From Pseudomonas sp. Bc-h (GTDB lineage Bacteria > Pseudomonadota > Gammaproteobacteria > Pseudomonadales > Pseudomonadaceae): a stretch of 64,000 nucleotides of DNA. The translations under genes were made by a program, and so were the position numbers. Positions 55,311-63,555 of the stretch are shown piece by piece (within the stretch, counting starts at the first letter, position 1; every line of letters begins with the position of its first letter). The notes below the pieces were generated by a model. That model had not been told where the DNA came from and searched no databases. It saw only the letters and a program-made list of their open reading frames with translations. The stretch is from positions 214,421 to 278,420 of the forward strand of contig NZ_MUIN01000007.1 of assembly GCF_002080045.1 (NCBI RefSeq), in the 5' to 3' direction.

Positions 55311-56159
55311 TCAGTTCTTGACGTTTTCCCAGCGCTTCAACAAATCGGCGTGGCTGTCGGTCCAGCCCTTGACGGCCTCATCCATGGTTTTGCCGTCCTT
55401 GACCTCGGCGTTCATGGCAGTGATGTCGGCGATGGGCACGTAAACACTGGCCATCAGCTCACGGGCACGCGGGTTGCCCTCGGCGAAGCCTTTGTGGCCG
55501 ATCCAGTAATAGCCTTGCAGCGGCGGGAAGATGGCTTTGGGGTCTTTCAGAAATTTCAGATCAAACTTCTTGGTCATCCAGGACGGATCCCACACGGTGA
55601 CTGCCACCCACTCCTTGCGGTCCACGGCAGACTTCAGCGCCGCGGTCATCGCAGCGGTACTGCCTTCGACCAGCTTCAGCTTGAGGTCATAAGCCTTGAC
55701 CACGTTGTTGGCATCGCTCATCAAACCTGAACCGGGCTCGATGCCGATGATCTTGCCGCCGAGCTTGTCGGCGTTGGCATTGAGTTGATCGATCGAATCG
55801 ATGTCGACGTAGCTGGGCACTGCCAGCCCCTGGTACAGACCGAACGAGACAGGCGACAGTTTTTCGATCCTGTTCTTGTTCTTGTTCCAGTAATCGGAGG
55901 CGGCGTAATCGGTCTGCGAAGCCAGGACTTGAACATCACCTTTGGTCAAGGCTGCATAGGCAATGCCCCACTCCGAAAACTCCACCACTTTGACCGTGTA
56001 ACCCGAGTCCTCAAGGACCTTCTTGGTGATGCCGGTGATGGGGGTCAAGTCTTCCCAGTTCATGGTGCCCATGGTGATGGTTTTCTCTTCGGCGTGAACC
56101 GGCAGACTCATCATGCCTGCTACCGCAACCGCACAGACTGCCTTCCAGATTTTCTTCAT
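55311..56159 (-). CDS. OpuAC/ProX-type periplasmic substrate-binding protein
   Basis: 282 residues with a signal peptide (MKKIWKAVCAVAVAGMM, ends VHAEEK near residue 24). ITMGTMNWEDLTPITGITKKVLEDSGYTVKVVEFSEWGIAY and WKPSW-like WDPSWM are typical of glycine betaine/choline/carnitine binding proteins; tryptophans forming the cation cage are present. First gene of the transport unit and 70 bases downstream of the FAD oxidase gene, so probably continuous with it. Confidence 0.92.
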   Translation of the reverse strand: MKKIWKAVCAVAVAGMMSLPVHAEEKTITMGTMNWEDLTPITGITKKVLEDSGYTVKVVEFSEWGIAYAALTKGDVQVLASQTDYAASDYWNKNKNRIEKLSPVSFGLYQGLAVPSYVDIDSIDQLNANADKLGGKIIGIEPGSGLMSDANNVVKAYDLKLKLVEGSTAAMTAALKSAVDRKEWVAVTVWDPSWMTKKFDLKFLKDPKAIFPPLQGYYWIGHKGFAEGNPRARELMASVYVPIADITAMNAEVKDGKTMDEAVKGWTDSHADLLKRWENVKN

Positions 56160-56229
56160 GGCGTTCCCCGATCTACGTTTATCAAACTGGTTATGGGTGT
56201 TTTACAAAACTCGGTATTGCGACTCGACC

Positions 56230-57576
56230 TCAACCTTCCCGACCGGCCCGAAGTGCCTGCCAGCGAATGACTGAACTGACACCCAGCTGCGTCAGCAACC
56301 TGGGTGGTAACTTGCTCGGCCCAGGAGCCTGGCTGTAACGCTGCAAAAACTCCGACTGCGTGCCGGTTGCCAGCTCTGCTGCCATGACCCCGGCCAGCGT
56401 GCTTTTCACCGTGCCCAAACCGTTTTCGCAGCACGCGGCGTAGAGGTTTTCTTCCACTTCGCCAAACGCTGGGGCGCTGTTGCGGCTCAGGCACAGGCGC
56501 CCCGCCCAACTGAATTCGATGGGCGTCGACTTCAGCTCCGGGAAACGTGCGTCCAGCGAATGCCGCTGTTCTTCGGCCACCGCCGCAACCCGCATGGGCG
56601 TCACGGTGATGTTCGGGTCGTAGGTGAACTTGGTGCGAATAACGATTCGCGATTGCCCGTTCGAAGTGATCTTGCGCACCGTTGCGCCCATCGGATCGGC
56701 GGGCAGCAGCGCCCAGCGGTCGTGACCGGTGACGTTGCGTTTGAATTCGTCGTGGCTGAACCCGGCAGTCATCGAGGCGTAGGTGAAGACGTGCAGCAAC
56801 CGCCCCTTGAAGTGCCCGAAGTCTTCGATGTGACCGTTGACCGCCAGAATGACTTTCGGTGCCGAGACCCGGCCCTTGTGGGATTTCGCTACCCAGCCCG
56901 TTCCGGACTTCGAGAGCTCGACAATCGGCGAGCGCTCGTAGAGGCTGATCTTCTGCCCCAGCCCCTGCGCGAGATCGCGGATGTACTGGGCCGGCTGAAT
57001 CATCACCGCGCCGGGGGTGTACAAGCCGCCGTGGTAGTAATTGGAACCGGTGATTTCCAGCATCTGCTTTGCGTCGTACAACTCATGCCGTTCGCCGATC
57101 CCTGCCAGGGATTTCGCGTACTTGAGGTTCAGCTTCAAACCGCGCTCGGTGGCCGCCGCATTGATCTTCCCGGACGGGTCGAAGGTCTGCGGCGACATAC
57201 CATATTCGGCCGCAGCCTGAGCCGCAAAGTCGATGGCAAAGCGGTTCTGCGCGATCTCCAGCGCGGTGGCCGACTCACCGGCCACCGAATATTCGCCGGA
57301 GGACAGGCTGTGAGGCACGTCGATCATGAAACCGGAGTTGCGCCCCGCAGGGCCTTTGGCGATTTCATGGGCGTCGACCACCACGATGCTGTCGTCCGGG
57401 CGCAACTGGGACAGCCGACGCGCCGCCGACAGACCGGCGAATCCCGCACCGATGATCAGCCAGTCCGCCGACACGTTCCCATCAAGCATTCGCACAGGGG
57501 CAGAACGCGTGGAGATCGCCTCCCAGCCTGAAACCCCGGTGTCTACCGGCAGCCGCTTGATGGTGTGATCGCTCAT
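56230..57576 (-). CDS. FAD-dependent amino-acid oxidase/dehydrogenase (DAO family)
   Basis: 448 residues. The N-terminus has a 30-residue lead, then ADWLIIGAGFAGLSAARRLSQL for FAD and AKGPAGRNSGFMIDVP, and a C-terminal CCENGLGTVKSTLAG. DAO-fold enzymes oxidise D-amino acids or secondary amines. In the hydroxyproline pathway such an enzyme oxidises cis-4-hydroxy-D-proline to pyrroline-4-hydroxy-2-carboxylate. The stop overlaps the aldehyde dehydrogenase start region (four bases), so tightly coupled. Confidence 0.88.
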   Translation of the reverse strand: MSDHTIKRLPVDTGVSGWEAISTRSAPVRMLDGNVSADWLIIGAGFAGLSAARRLSQLRPDDSIVVVDAHEIAKGPAGRNSGFMIDVPHSLSSGEYSVAGESATALEIAQNRFAIDFAAQAAAEYGMSPQTFDPSGKINAAATERGLKLNLKYAKSLAGIGERHELYDAKQMLEITGSNYYHGGLYTPGAVMIQPAQYIRDLAQGLGQKISLYERSPIVELSKSGTGWVAKSHKGRVSAPKVILAVNGHIEDFGHFKGRLLHVFTYASMTAGFSHDEFKRNVTGHDRWALLPADPMGATVRKITSNGQSRIVIRTKFTYDPNITVTPMRVAAVAEEQRHSLDARFPELKSTPIEFSWAGRLCLSRNSAPAFGEVEENLYAACCENGLGTVKSTLAGVMAAELATGTQSEFLQRYSQAPGPSKLPPRLLTQLGVSSVIRWQALRAGREG

Positions 57577-59090
57577 TTTACGGTCTCGTCAACCGACCGA
57601 TCAGACACATCGATCCAGATGGTTTTGATTTCGGTGTACTGGTCGTGCGCGAACACCGACTTGTCACGACCACCGAAACCGGATTCCTTGTAGCCACCGA
57701 ATGGCGTGGAAGCGTCGCCTTCGCCGAAACAGTTGACGGTGACGATCCCGGCGCGAATTTCGCGAGCCAGCTTGATCGCCCGGCGCAGGTTGCCGGTGTA
57801 CACCGAGGCGGCCAGGCCATAGTTCGTGTCATTGGCCAGAGCGATGGCTTCCGAGATTGAGTTGAAGGTCGTGACCGACAGCACCGGGCCGAAGATCTCT
57901 TCCTGGAACAGCCGGCTGTCGCGGTCCACGCCGTCGATGACGGTGGGCTGAATGAAGGCGCCGTCCTGTGTGTCGCCGCCGTAAACGGCTTCCAGATTGC
58001 TCGCACTGGCGTAGTCCAGGTACGACTTCACTTTCTCGAAATGGTCGCTGCTGACCAGTGCGCCCACGCGATTCTGCGGGTCCAGCGGATCGCCCATTTT
58101 CCACTCGCGGATATAGGCGCCCATGCGCTGGAGCAGTTCGTCTTTGACCGAGGCATGAACCAGCAAACGCGAAGTGGCCGAGCAGTTCTCGCCCATGTTC
58201 CAGAACGCGCCATTGACCACCTGTTCGGCGACCAGGTCCAGGTCCTCGGCGTCGTCCATGACCACGGCCGGGTTCTTGCCGCCACACTCGAGCACTACAC
58301 GCTTGAGATTGGAATCGGCGGCGTAATGCAGGAAGCGGCGACCGGTAGCGGTGGAACCGGTGAAGCTCACCATGTCGACATCCGGGTGCAGGCCGAGGGG
58401 TTCGCCAACGTCCTTGCCAGTACCGGTGACAATGTTCAGCACGCCAGCCGGAACGCCCGCTTCGAACGCAAGCTCGGCGACGCGAAGGGTGGTCAGGGTG
58501 GTTTGTTCAGCGGGCTTGACGATCACCGAACAACCGGCGGCCAGCGCAGGGCCGATCTTCCACGCGAGCATCAACAGGGGGAAGTTCCACGGCAGCACGC
58601 AGCCCACAACACCAATCGGCTCGCGCACCACCATGGTCAGGGCATCGTTGCCGACCGGCGCGGTGTGATCGTAGAGCTTGTCGATGACCTCGGCGTGCCA
58701 GCGCAGGGTGTGGATGGTGTCTGGCACGTCGACCAGTTGGCACTCACGCACCGGTTTGCCGCTGTCCAGGCTTTCCAGCACCGCCAGTTCATGACGATTG
58801 TTTTCCAGCAGTTTGGCGAACTTGAGCAGCACGGCCTTGCGCTCGCCGGGCGGCAGCAGCCTCCAACGGCCATCTTCGAAGGCTTCTCGGGCTTTGCTGA
58901 CGGCGTAGTCCACGTCGTCCGAAGCGCAGGCCGAGACCTCGGTCAACAGCTCACCGGTGGCAGGATTGGCGGTAGAAAAGGTGCTGCCGGAAATCGCAGG
59001 TTTGAAAGCGCCGTTGATAAAGGCGGTGTTCGGAAACGACATCGACTTTGCGATGGCGGCATATTCGGCCGCAGTCAGAAGATCACGCAT
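57573..59090 (-). CDS. Aldehyde dehydrogenase (alpha-ketoglutarate-semialdehyde type likely)
   Basis: 505 residues of the ALDH superfamily. NAD-binding FTGSTATGRRF, the glutamate base in LECGGKNP and the catalytic cysteine in GENCSATSR (about residue 300) are all intact. In 4-hydroxyproline breakdown it would oxidise alpha-ketoglutarate semialdehyde to alpha-ketoglutarate. PuuC-like gamma-aminobutyraldehyde oxidation is an alternative. Overlaps the DapA-family gene by eight bases. Confidence 0.92.
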   Translation of the reverse strand: MRDLLTAAEYAAIAKSMSFPNTAFINGAFKPAISGSTFSTANPATGELLTEVSACASDDVDYAVSKAREAFEDGRWRLLPPGERKAVLLKFAKLLENNRHELAVLESLDSGKPVRECQLVDVPDTIHTLRWHAEVIDKLYDHTAPVGNDALTMVVREPIGVVGCVLPWNFPLLMLAWKIGPALAAGCSVIVKPAEQTTLTTLRVAELAFEAGVPAGVLNIVTGTGKDVGEPLGLHPDVDMVSFTGSTATGRRFLHYAADSNLKRVVLECGGKNPAVVMDDAEDLDLVAEQVVNGAFWNMGENCSATSRLLVHASVKDELLQRMGAYIREWKMGDPLDPQNRVGALVSSDHFEKVKSYLDYASASNLEAVYGGDTQDGAFIQPTVIDGVDRDSRLFQEEIFGPVLSVTTFNSISEAIALANDTNYGLAASVYTGNLRRAIKLAREIRAGIVTVNCFGEGDASTPFGGYKESGFGGRDKSVFAHDQYTEIKTIWIDVSDRSVDETVK

Positions 59091-59994
59091 TGTTGGCTCC
59101 CGAGGTGATGTGGGCGACGGTACGTTTCACGTTGGTGATGACGGTCTGCAGGCTACGTTTGTCGTCCGCATTGAGCGGACGCAGTGGCGCACGCACGTCG
59201 CCGACCTTGAGCCCGTTCAACTCGCAACCGAACTTGATGCACTGCACGAACTTGCCGCCGTCCAGGGCATTCATTAGCGGCATCATCGCCGACATGATCT
59301 GGCGGCCCTTGTCGAAGTTCTTCTCGACGGCACAGGCTTCATATAACGCAACATGCTCTTTGGGCAGGAAGTTGGAACCGGCACATACCCAACTTCTGGC
59401 ACCCCAGGCAAAGAACTCCAGTGCCTGATCGTCCCAGCCGCAAGAGAGCGCTATATGAGGGAATTCACGAGCCAGTAAATGAACACGGCCCATGTCGCCA
59501 GAACTTTCTTTAATGGCTTTTACGTTTTTGGACTTGCCGACACGAGCGAGGTACTCCTCGTTCATTTGCACGCACATGCGACCTGGATAGTTGTACAACA
59601 TGATCGGCATGTTGGCCGCGCGGTCGATGGTCAACGCGTGAATGGCGTTTTCCTGATCGGTGGGCAGCGCGTATGGCGGTGTGGTGACGAGGATCGCGTC
59701 GGCCTTGATCCGCTTGGCGTCTTCGGCAAACAGCACCGCGTCTTCGGTGCGGATGGCGCCGGTGCCGATGATCAACTGCACGCGGGAGCCGATGACTTCC
59801 TTGGCGTGTGCGGCGAGTTTGAGGCGTTCTTCAGCCGTCTGCGCATAATATTCCCCGGTGGAACCGCCAATGATGATCCCGTGCACTTTCGCTTCGATCA
59901 GAGATTCGAGAACCTCCGAAAACACGCTCCAGTCGATTTCACCGTCAGGGGTGTGTGGCGTAACTGCCGGTGTGTAAATGCCTTCGAATTTCAA
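59083..59994 (-). CDS. DapA-family aldolase/deaminase
   Basis: 303 residues, a TIM barrel. The Schiff-base lysine is in KAIKESSGD at about residue 160, with Tyr in LYNYPGR and the GGSTGEYY loop. Members next to a proline-racemase-like gene and DAO are typically pyrroline-4-hydroxy-2-carboxylate deaminases, yielding alpha-ketoglutarate semialdehyde, rather than dihydrodipicolinate synthase, which is elsewhere in the genome. It is the first gene of the catabolic operon, and its promoter should be in 59995-60200. Confidence 0.9.
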   Translation of the reverse strand: MKFEGIYTPAVTPHTPDGEIDWSVFSEVLESLIEAKVHGIIIGGSTGEYYAQTAEERLKLAAHAKEVIGSRVQLIIGTGAIRTEDAVLFAEDAKRIKADAILVTTPPYALPTDQENAIHALTIDRAANMPIMLYNYPGRMCVQMNEEYLARVGKSKNVKAIKESSGDMGRVHLLAREFPHIALSCGWDDQALEFFAWGARSWVCAGSNFLPKEHVALYEACAVEKNFDKGRQIMSAMMPLMNALDGGKFVQCIKFGCELNGLKVGDVRAPLRPLNADDKRSLQTVITNVKRTVAHITSGANNA

Positions 59995-60620
59995 GACGAT
60001 ATTCTCCGAATAGAATGGCCGTAGCGTTTAACGAACAACGGACAATAAACAACAGGCGAAGCTGTACGCGGCCGAAGCCATGGAACGCGAAATAAAATGC
60101 CGTTTGGTTCAGGGATAAATCCCGACTTCAAAACAAATTGTGCAGGTGCAACAGCGCCGCTAGATCAAGACCTGGATTTTCATCTGAGCATCAATCAGAA
60201 CGTCAATGTTCTTTATTCAGCGCGCAGCGAAGCACATTTCAAAACCGGCTCAAGTGGCACCGAGCAGGCGATAGAAAAACGCTGAATCCTTAGAAATCGT
60301 TCGGTCGAGACAACGCCTTTGGATCAGGCAGGATCTGTTCGACACAGGGCAGATGAGCAATAGCTTCAGTAAACATAGTCAGACCGTATCTATCCCAATT
60401 GGCAGTGACGACGGTTTCTTATTTTCAGCACGTATGGACAGTTTCCATCGGCTTTTGCACGTCTCGAATCCTCTACCGTCGGGCCTGAGGATTACTGGCG
60501 GCTTGTGTGAAGATTACGTGTCGAACGCGTTTGCCAACAAGAAACCTTTTCACTGGACAATGCATAAAAAAATGTTATCGATTGGACTCCAGGACGTCGT
60601 TCGCGCAGCTGATACCCGGT
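59995..60620. other. 626-base AT-rich gap upstream of the catabolic operon
   Basis: No gene I can support. A 99-codon frame at 60353-60652 has no ribosome-binding site or family look, and its 3' end overlaps the LysR gene. The region is clearly AT-richer than its surroundings, and it must contain the operon promoter and probably LysR binding sites. No IS, repeat or hairpin stands out. Confidence 0.55.
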
Positions 60621-61574
60621 TCATTCGAACTGCGACAGGACCCAGTCCCTGAACCGACAACAGGCCTCGTCATGCTCGCGGTCTTCCCTGAACGTCAGGT
60701 AATGCTGGCTTTCCTTGAGCACCACCTCTTCGGCGACCGGCCGCACCAGCCGCCCTTCCTCAATGAGCTTTGTCACCAAGTGGTTCCAGCCCAGAGACAC
60801 GCCCTGATCGGTGAGCACCATGCTGATGATCAGGTTGTAGTCGTTGGCGTTCAGCACATGCGGGCTGTCGTGAGGGCGCTCGTCCAGGTTGATGTTGTGG
60901 AAGGCGAACCACACGCTCCAGTCCACATGTTCCGCCACCTGCGAACGGCCGTAGGGGCTCAGATTGAGCAGCACGCCGTTGCGCAGCCCCTCCAGGCTCG
61001 ACAACTCAGGGTGAGCGTCTCGGTATTGCGGGGTACAGACCGGATAGATCACGTCGTGAAACAGTGGATAGCTGCGATAGCCATCCTGGATCCGCGCCAT
61101 CTTGGTGATGAAAATGTCCGGGCGAATGCCGGGCTCCATCGACAGAAAGTTCTGGGTGGTGATCAGGTTCAGGTCGATATCAGGATTCTGGCTGAAAAAG
61201 GTCGGCAGTTTCGCCGACAGCCAAAGGGCAGAGAACGCGGGGGAACAGCACAGCGTCAGTACGCGCTTCCCGGCGTTATGGGTGCGGATGCGCTCCGCGG
61301 CCTGGGAGATATTGACGAAGGACATCTGCGCCGCGTCGAAGAAAATTACGCCCGCTTCGGTCAGCTCGACAGCGCGCCCTACCCGCTTGAACAGCGCCAC
61401 GCCCAGGTAGGTTTCCAGCTCGCGGATCTGCCGGCTGATCGCCGCCTGCGTCACGCAGAGCGCCTCTGCGGCACGGGTAAAACTCTGGTACTTGGCCGCT
61501 GCCACAAATGACTTCACCGCCTTGAGCGAAGGCATTTTCAGCAGCGTCATGTCTGGATCGATGTGCTTGACCAT
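60621..61574 (-). CDS. LysR-family regulator (GcvA-like)
   Basis: 317 residues. The N-terminal HTH (MPSLKAVKSFVAAAKYQSFTRAAEALCVTQAAISRQIRELE) and the following FKRVGRAVELTEAG are typical of the GcvA/AmpR subgroup; the remainder is a PBP2 domain. It is transcribed toward the DapA-family gene 626 bases away. It probably controls the hydroxyproline-type cluster, jointly with the GlxA-type regulator. Internal ATGs at codons 9 and 14 are possible starts. Confidence 0.88.
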   Translation of the reverse strand: MVKHIDPDMTLLKMPSLKAVKSFVAAAKYQSFTRAAEALCVTQAAISRQIRELETYLGVALFKRVGRAVELTEAGVIFFDAAQMSFVNISQAAERIRTHNAGKRVLTLCCSPAFSALWLSAKLPTFFSQNPDIDLNLITTQNFLSMEPGIRPDIFITKMARIQDGYRSYPLFHDVIYPVCTPQYRDAHPELSSLEGLRNGVLLNLSPYGRSQVAEHVDWSVWFAFHNINLDERPHDSPHVLNANDYNLIISMVLTDQGVSLGWNHLVTKLIEEGRLVRPVAEEVVLKESQHYLTFREDREHDEACCRFRDWVLSQFE

Positions 61575-61701
61575 AACTTGAAGTATTGAATCCCGTCCGC
61601 AAGCCTTTCAGAGAATAGCGGGAACAGGCAACCGCGATGCCCGCCCCGAAGCGCAGGCGCCGAGGTTATCTCAAAGTGATGGCATGTGACAGGAAGCAGG
61701 C

Positions 61702-62181
61702 TTACCCCCTCACCGCCGCCTCTATCGCCGCGATGTCGATTTTGCTCATGCCCATCATCGCGTTGAATGCACGTTTGGCCGCTGCGCGATCAGGATTGGC
61801 AATCGCTGCCGTGAGGACCCGCGGGGTGATTTGCCAGGAAATACCATATTTGTCCTTGCACCAGCCGCACACACTGGCCTCGCCGCCGTGGCCGATGATC
61901 GCGTCCCACAGTTGGTCGGTCTCCACCTGATCATCAGTCGCCACCTGGAATGAAAAAGACTCGTTGTGCTTGAACACCGGGCCGCCATTCAAGCCGATGC
62001 AGGGGATGCCCATCACGGTGAATTCAACCGTGATCACATCACCCTGCTTGCCCGAGGGGTAGTCGTCAGGCGCGAGGTGCACGGCGGTCACTGCGCTGTC
62101 CGGGAATGTCCTGGCATAAAAGTTCGCGGCTTCTTCAGCGGTGCCTTCGTACCAGAGGCAGATTGTGTTCTTGCTGACCAT
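61702..62181 (-). CDS. PhnB-like VOC-fold protein (3-demethylubiquinone-9 3-methyltransferase-named family)
   Basis: 159 residues. NTICLWYEGTAEEAANFYARTFPDS and LNGGPVFKHNESFSFQVAT, with SWQITPRVL near the end, are the PhnB/DUF899-adjacent VOC signature. Despite the methyltransferase name, these are small glyoxalase-fold proteins of uncertain role. GGAGAG precedes the ATG. It is a single gene between LysR and a repeat segment. Confidence 0.88.
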   Translation of the reverse strand: MVSKNTICLWYEGTAEEAANFYARTFPDSAVTAVHLAPDDYPSGKQGDVITVEFTVMGIPCIGLNGGPVFKHNESFSFQVATDDQVETDQLWDAIIGHGGEASVCGWCKDKYGISWQITPRVLTAAIANPDRAAAKRAFNAMMGMSKIDIAAIEAAVRG

Positions 62182-62262
62182 GTTGGCTCTCCAGATCGGG
62201 GAATGGAGAAGTCAGTCTAGACGGCGAATACCGCGTGGCGATTGCGGGTGACGGCTCACGCC

Positions 62263-62373
62263 GTGATCGTTCCCACGCTCTGCGTGGGAATGCAGCGTCT
62301 GACGCTCTGCGTCAACCGGGCACGGGCACGGATCATCCAGATCGGCGTTACCACGCGGAGCGTGGGAAGGATC
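62263..62373. repeat. Palindromic CCCACGCTCTGCGTGGG-type repeat, two facing copies
   Basis: TGATCGTTCCCACGCTCTGCGTGGGAATGC at 62263-62293 is a near-perfect palindrome, followed by a short GACGCTCTGCGTC palindrome (62300-62312). A reversed copy, ACCACGCGGAGCGTGGGAAGGATCA, is at 62350-62374. A diverged copy is at 50122-50170. It lies downstream of siaD and before the next gene's start. Confidence 0.85.
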
Positions 62374-62389
62374 AAAAAGCGTAGAGCTT

Positions 62390-63154
62390 TCAGTCCGCCA
62401 CTTCCACACGATTTCGCCCCGCCCGCTTGGCGTGATAAAGCGCCGTGTCCGCCAGGCCATAGGCATCATCGAAGCGCGTGCCCGTGGGATTGGCGCTGAC
62501 GCCAAAGCTGGCCGTGATGCAGCGGTCCACCGGGTGGCCGAATACGTGATCGGCGATGGCCTGGCGCATGGCTTCGGCCAGTGTCAGGCCTTCTTCGAGT
62601 TGCCCGCCGGGGATCAACACCGTGAATTCTTCCCCGCCGACCCGGCCAATCGCGGCGTGTTCGCCAACGATGCGCCGCAGGCAGTCGACGATGCCCTGTA
62701 TCACCGCATCGCCTGCAGGATGGCCAAACTCATCGTTCACATGCTTGAAGTGATCGATGTCCAGCACGATCATCACCGCGCCCGTGCGCAACAAGGCCTG
62801 GGTGGTCATCTCGATGATCGCACCGCGGTTCAGCACACCTGTCAGTGCGTCGTGCGTAGCACGGTATTCCAACTGCCGGGCCAGGGTCTGCAACTGGGCG
62901 TTGAGCGCATTCATCTCACGCTCTGCGCGGTCACTGCGACCGATCAGGCGCCGGGTTTCGCGCATGAGCCGCTCGTAGTGGGACGCCAGCTCGGACAGCG
63001 ACTGGCGATACACCTGCGCGTCCGCGTGGGTCTGCGCCAGCGTTGAGCGCGCCTGCTCCAGCGCCTCGGCCTCGCTTTTGAACAGGTCCGGAGCCGGATC
63101 TTTGGAAGCCCCGAAGGAAGCCACTGAAGCTGCCATGTCCATGATCCTGTTCAC
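62390..63154 (-). CDS. siaD: Diguanylate cyclase SiaD
   Basis: 254 residues: an N-terminal coiled coil (about 25-80, EALEQARSTLAQTHADAQVYRQSL) and a GGDEF domain with active site GGEEF (RVGGEEFTVLI). It makes cyclic di-GMP. In P. aeruginosa SiaD is switched on by the partner SiaC, which SiaB phosphorylates and SiaA dephosphorylates, affecting aggregation in response to detergent and carbon source. A GTG at 63154 overlaps the siaC stop (GTGA), and an ATG four codons later is an alternative. The order siaB-siaC-siaD is conserved. Confidence 0.92.
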   Translation of the reverse strand: MNRIMDMAASVASFGASKDPAPDLFKSEAEALEQARSTLAQTHADAQVYRQSLSELASHYERLMRETRRLIGRSDRAEREMNALNAQLQTLARQLEYRATHDALTGVLNRGAIIEMTTQALLRTGAVMIVLDIDHFKHVNDEFGHPAGDAVIQGIVDCLRRIVGEHAAIGRVGGEEFTVLIPGGQLEEGLTLAEAMRQAIADHVFGHPVDRCITASFGVSANPTGTRFDDAYGLADTALYHAKRAGRNRVEVAD

Positions 63155-63537
63155 GTCGTTACGGGATGGTCGTTGAAGATGATCGAGGTGAAATCGGCCT
63201 TCAACTCTTCGCCGAACTCGAAGATGGTTTCGTCTTCTTCTTCGTGGTACCAGTTCACGATGATCTGATTACCGGCTTCGGCGGCCTGATCCAGGGCATC
63301 GAAAATGCTGAACAGCATCTTGGTACTTGAGCTGTTGAAGTACGCCAGCGCGATGTTGGCGGTGATCGTCGCTCCTTCCTTGCTCGCCAGATAACTGCGC
63401 AGTTGCTGCACGATGGGTGCATAGAAGGCCGCGGCGTTTTCCGGGTAGGACTCGCCTTTCATCGAAAGAAGGTGCTGGTCGAAACGAAAATCGATTTCCG
63501 GCGAAGTGGCCGTTGCTTCGATGTAGAAGTTGTCCAT
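63151..63537 (-). CDS. siaC: SiaC family regulator (DUF1987)
   Basis: 128 residues, starting MDNFYIEATATSPEIDFRF, with YPENAAAFYAPI and YFNSSSTKMLFSIFDAL, the family's conserved Ser/Thr block where the phosphorylation site is expected. In the known system the unphosphorylated form binds and activates SiaD. It sits 18 bases after siaB and overlaps siaD. Identity is secure because of the neighbours. Confidence 0.93.
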   Translation of the reverse strand: MDNFYIEATATSPEIDFRFDQHLLSMKGESYPENAAAFYAPIVQQLRSYLASKEGATITANIALAYFNSSSTKMLFSIFDALDQAAEAGNQIIVNWYHEEEDETIFEFGEELKADFTSIIFNDHPVTT

Positions 63538-63555
63538 GGCTAGGCGTCGCTCAAT

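Noticed and set aside
60255..60275. A TGGCAC that might begin a sigma-54 promoter
   Set aside because: The second element TTGC at the required 5-base spacing is absent; the match is partial and on the wrong strand for the operon.
60353..60652. A 99-codon plus-strand frame in the AT-rich gap before the hydroxyproline cluster
   Set aside because: No ribosome-binding site, no recognisable sequence, and it overlaps the 3' end of LysR; treated as non-coding.
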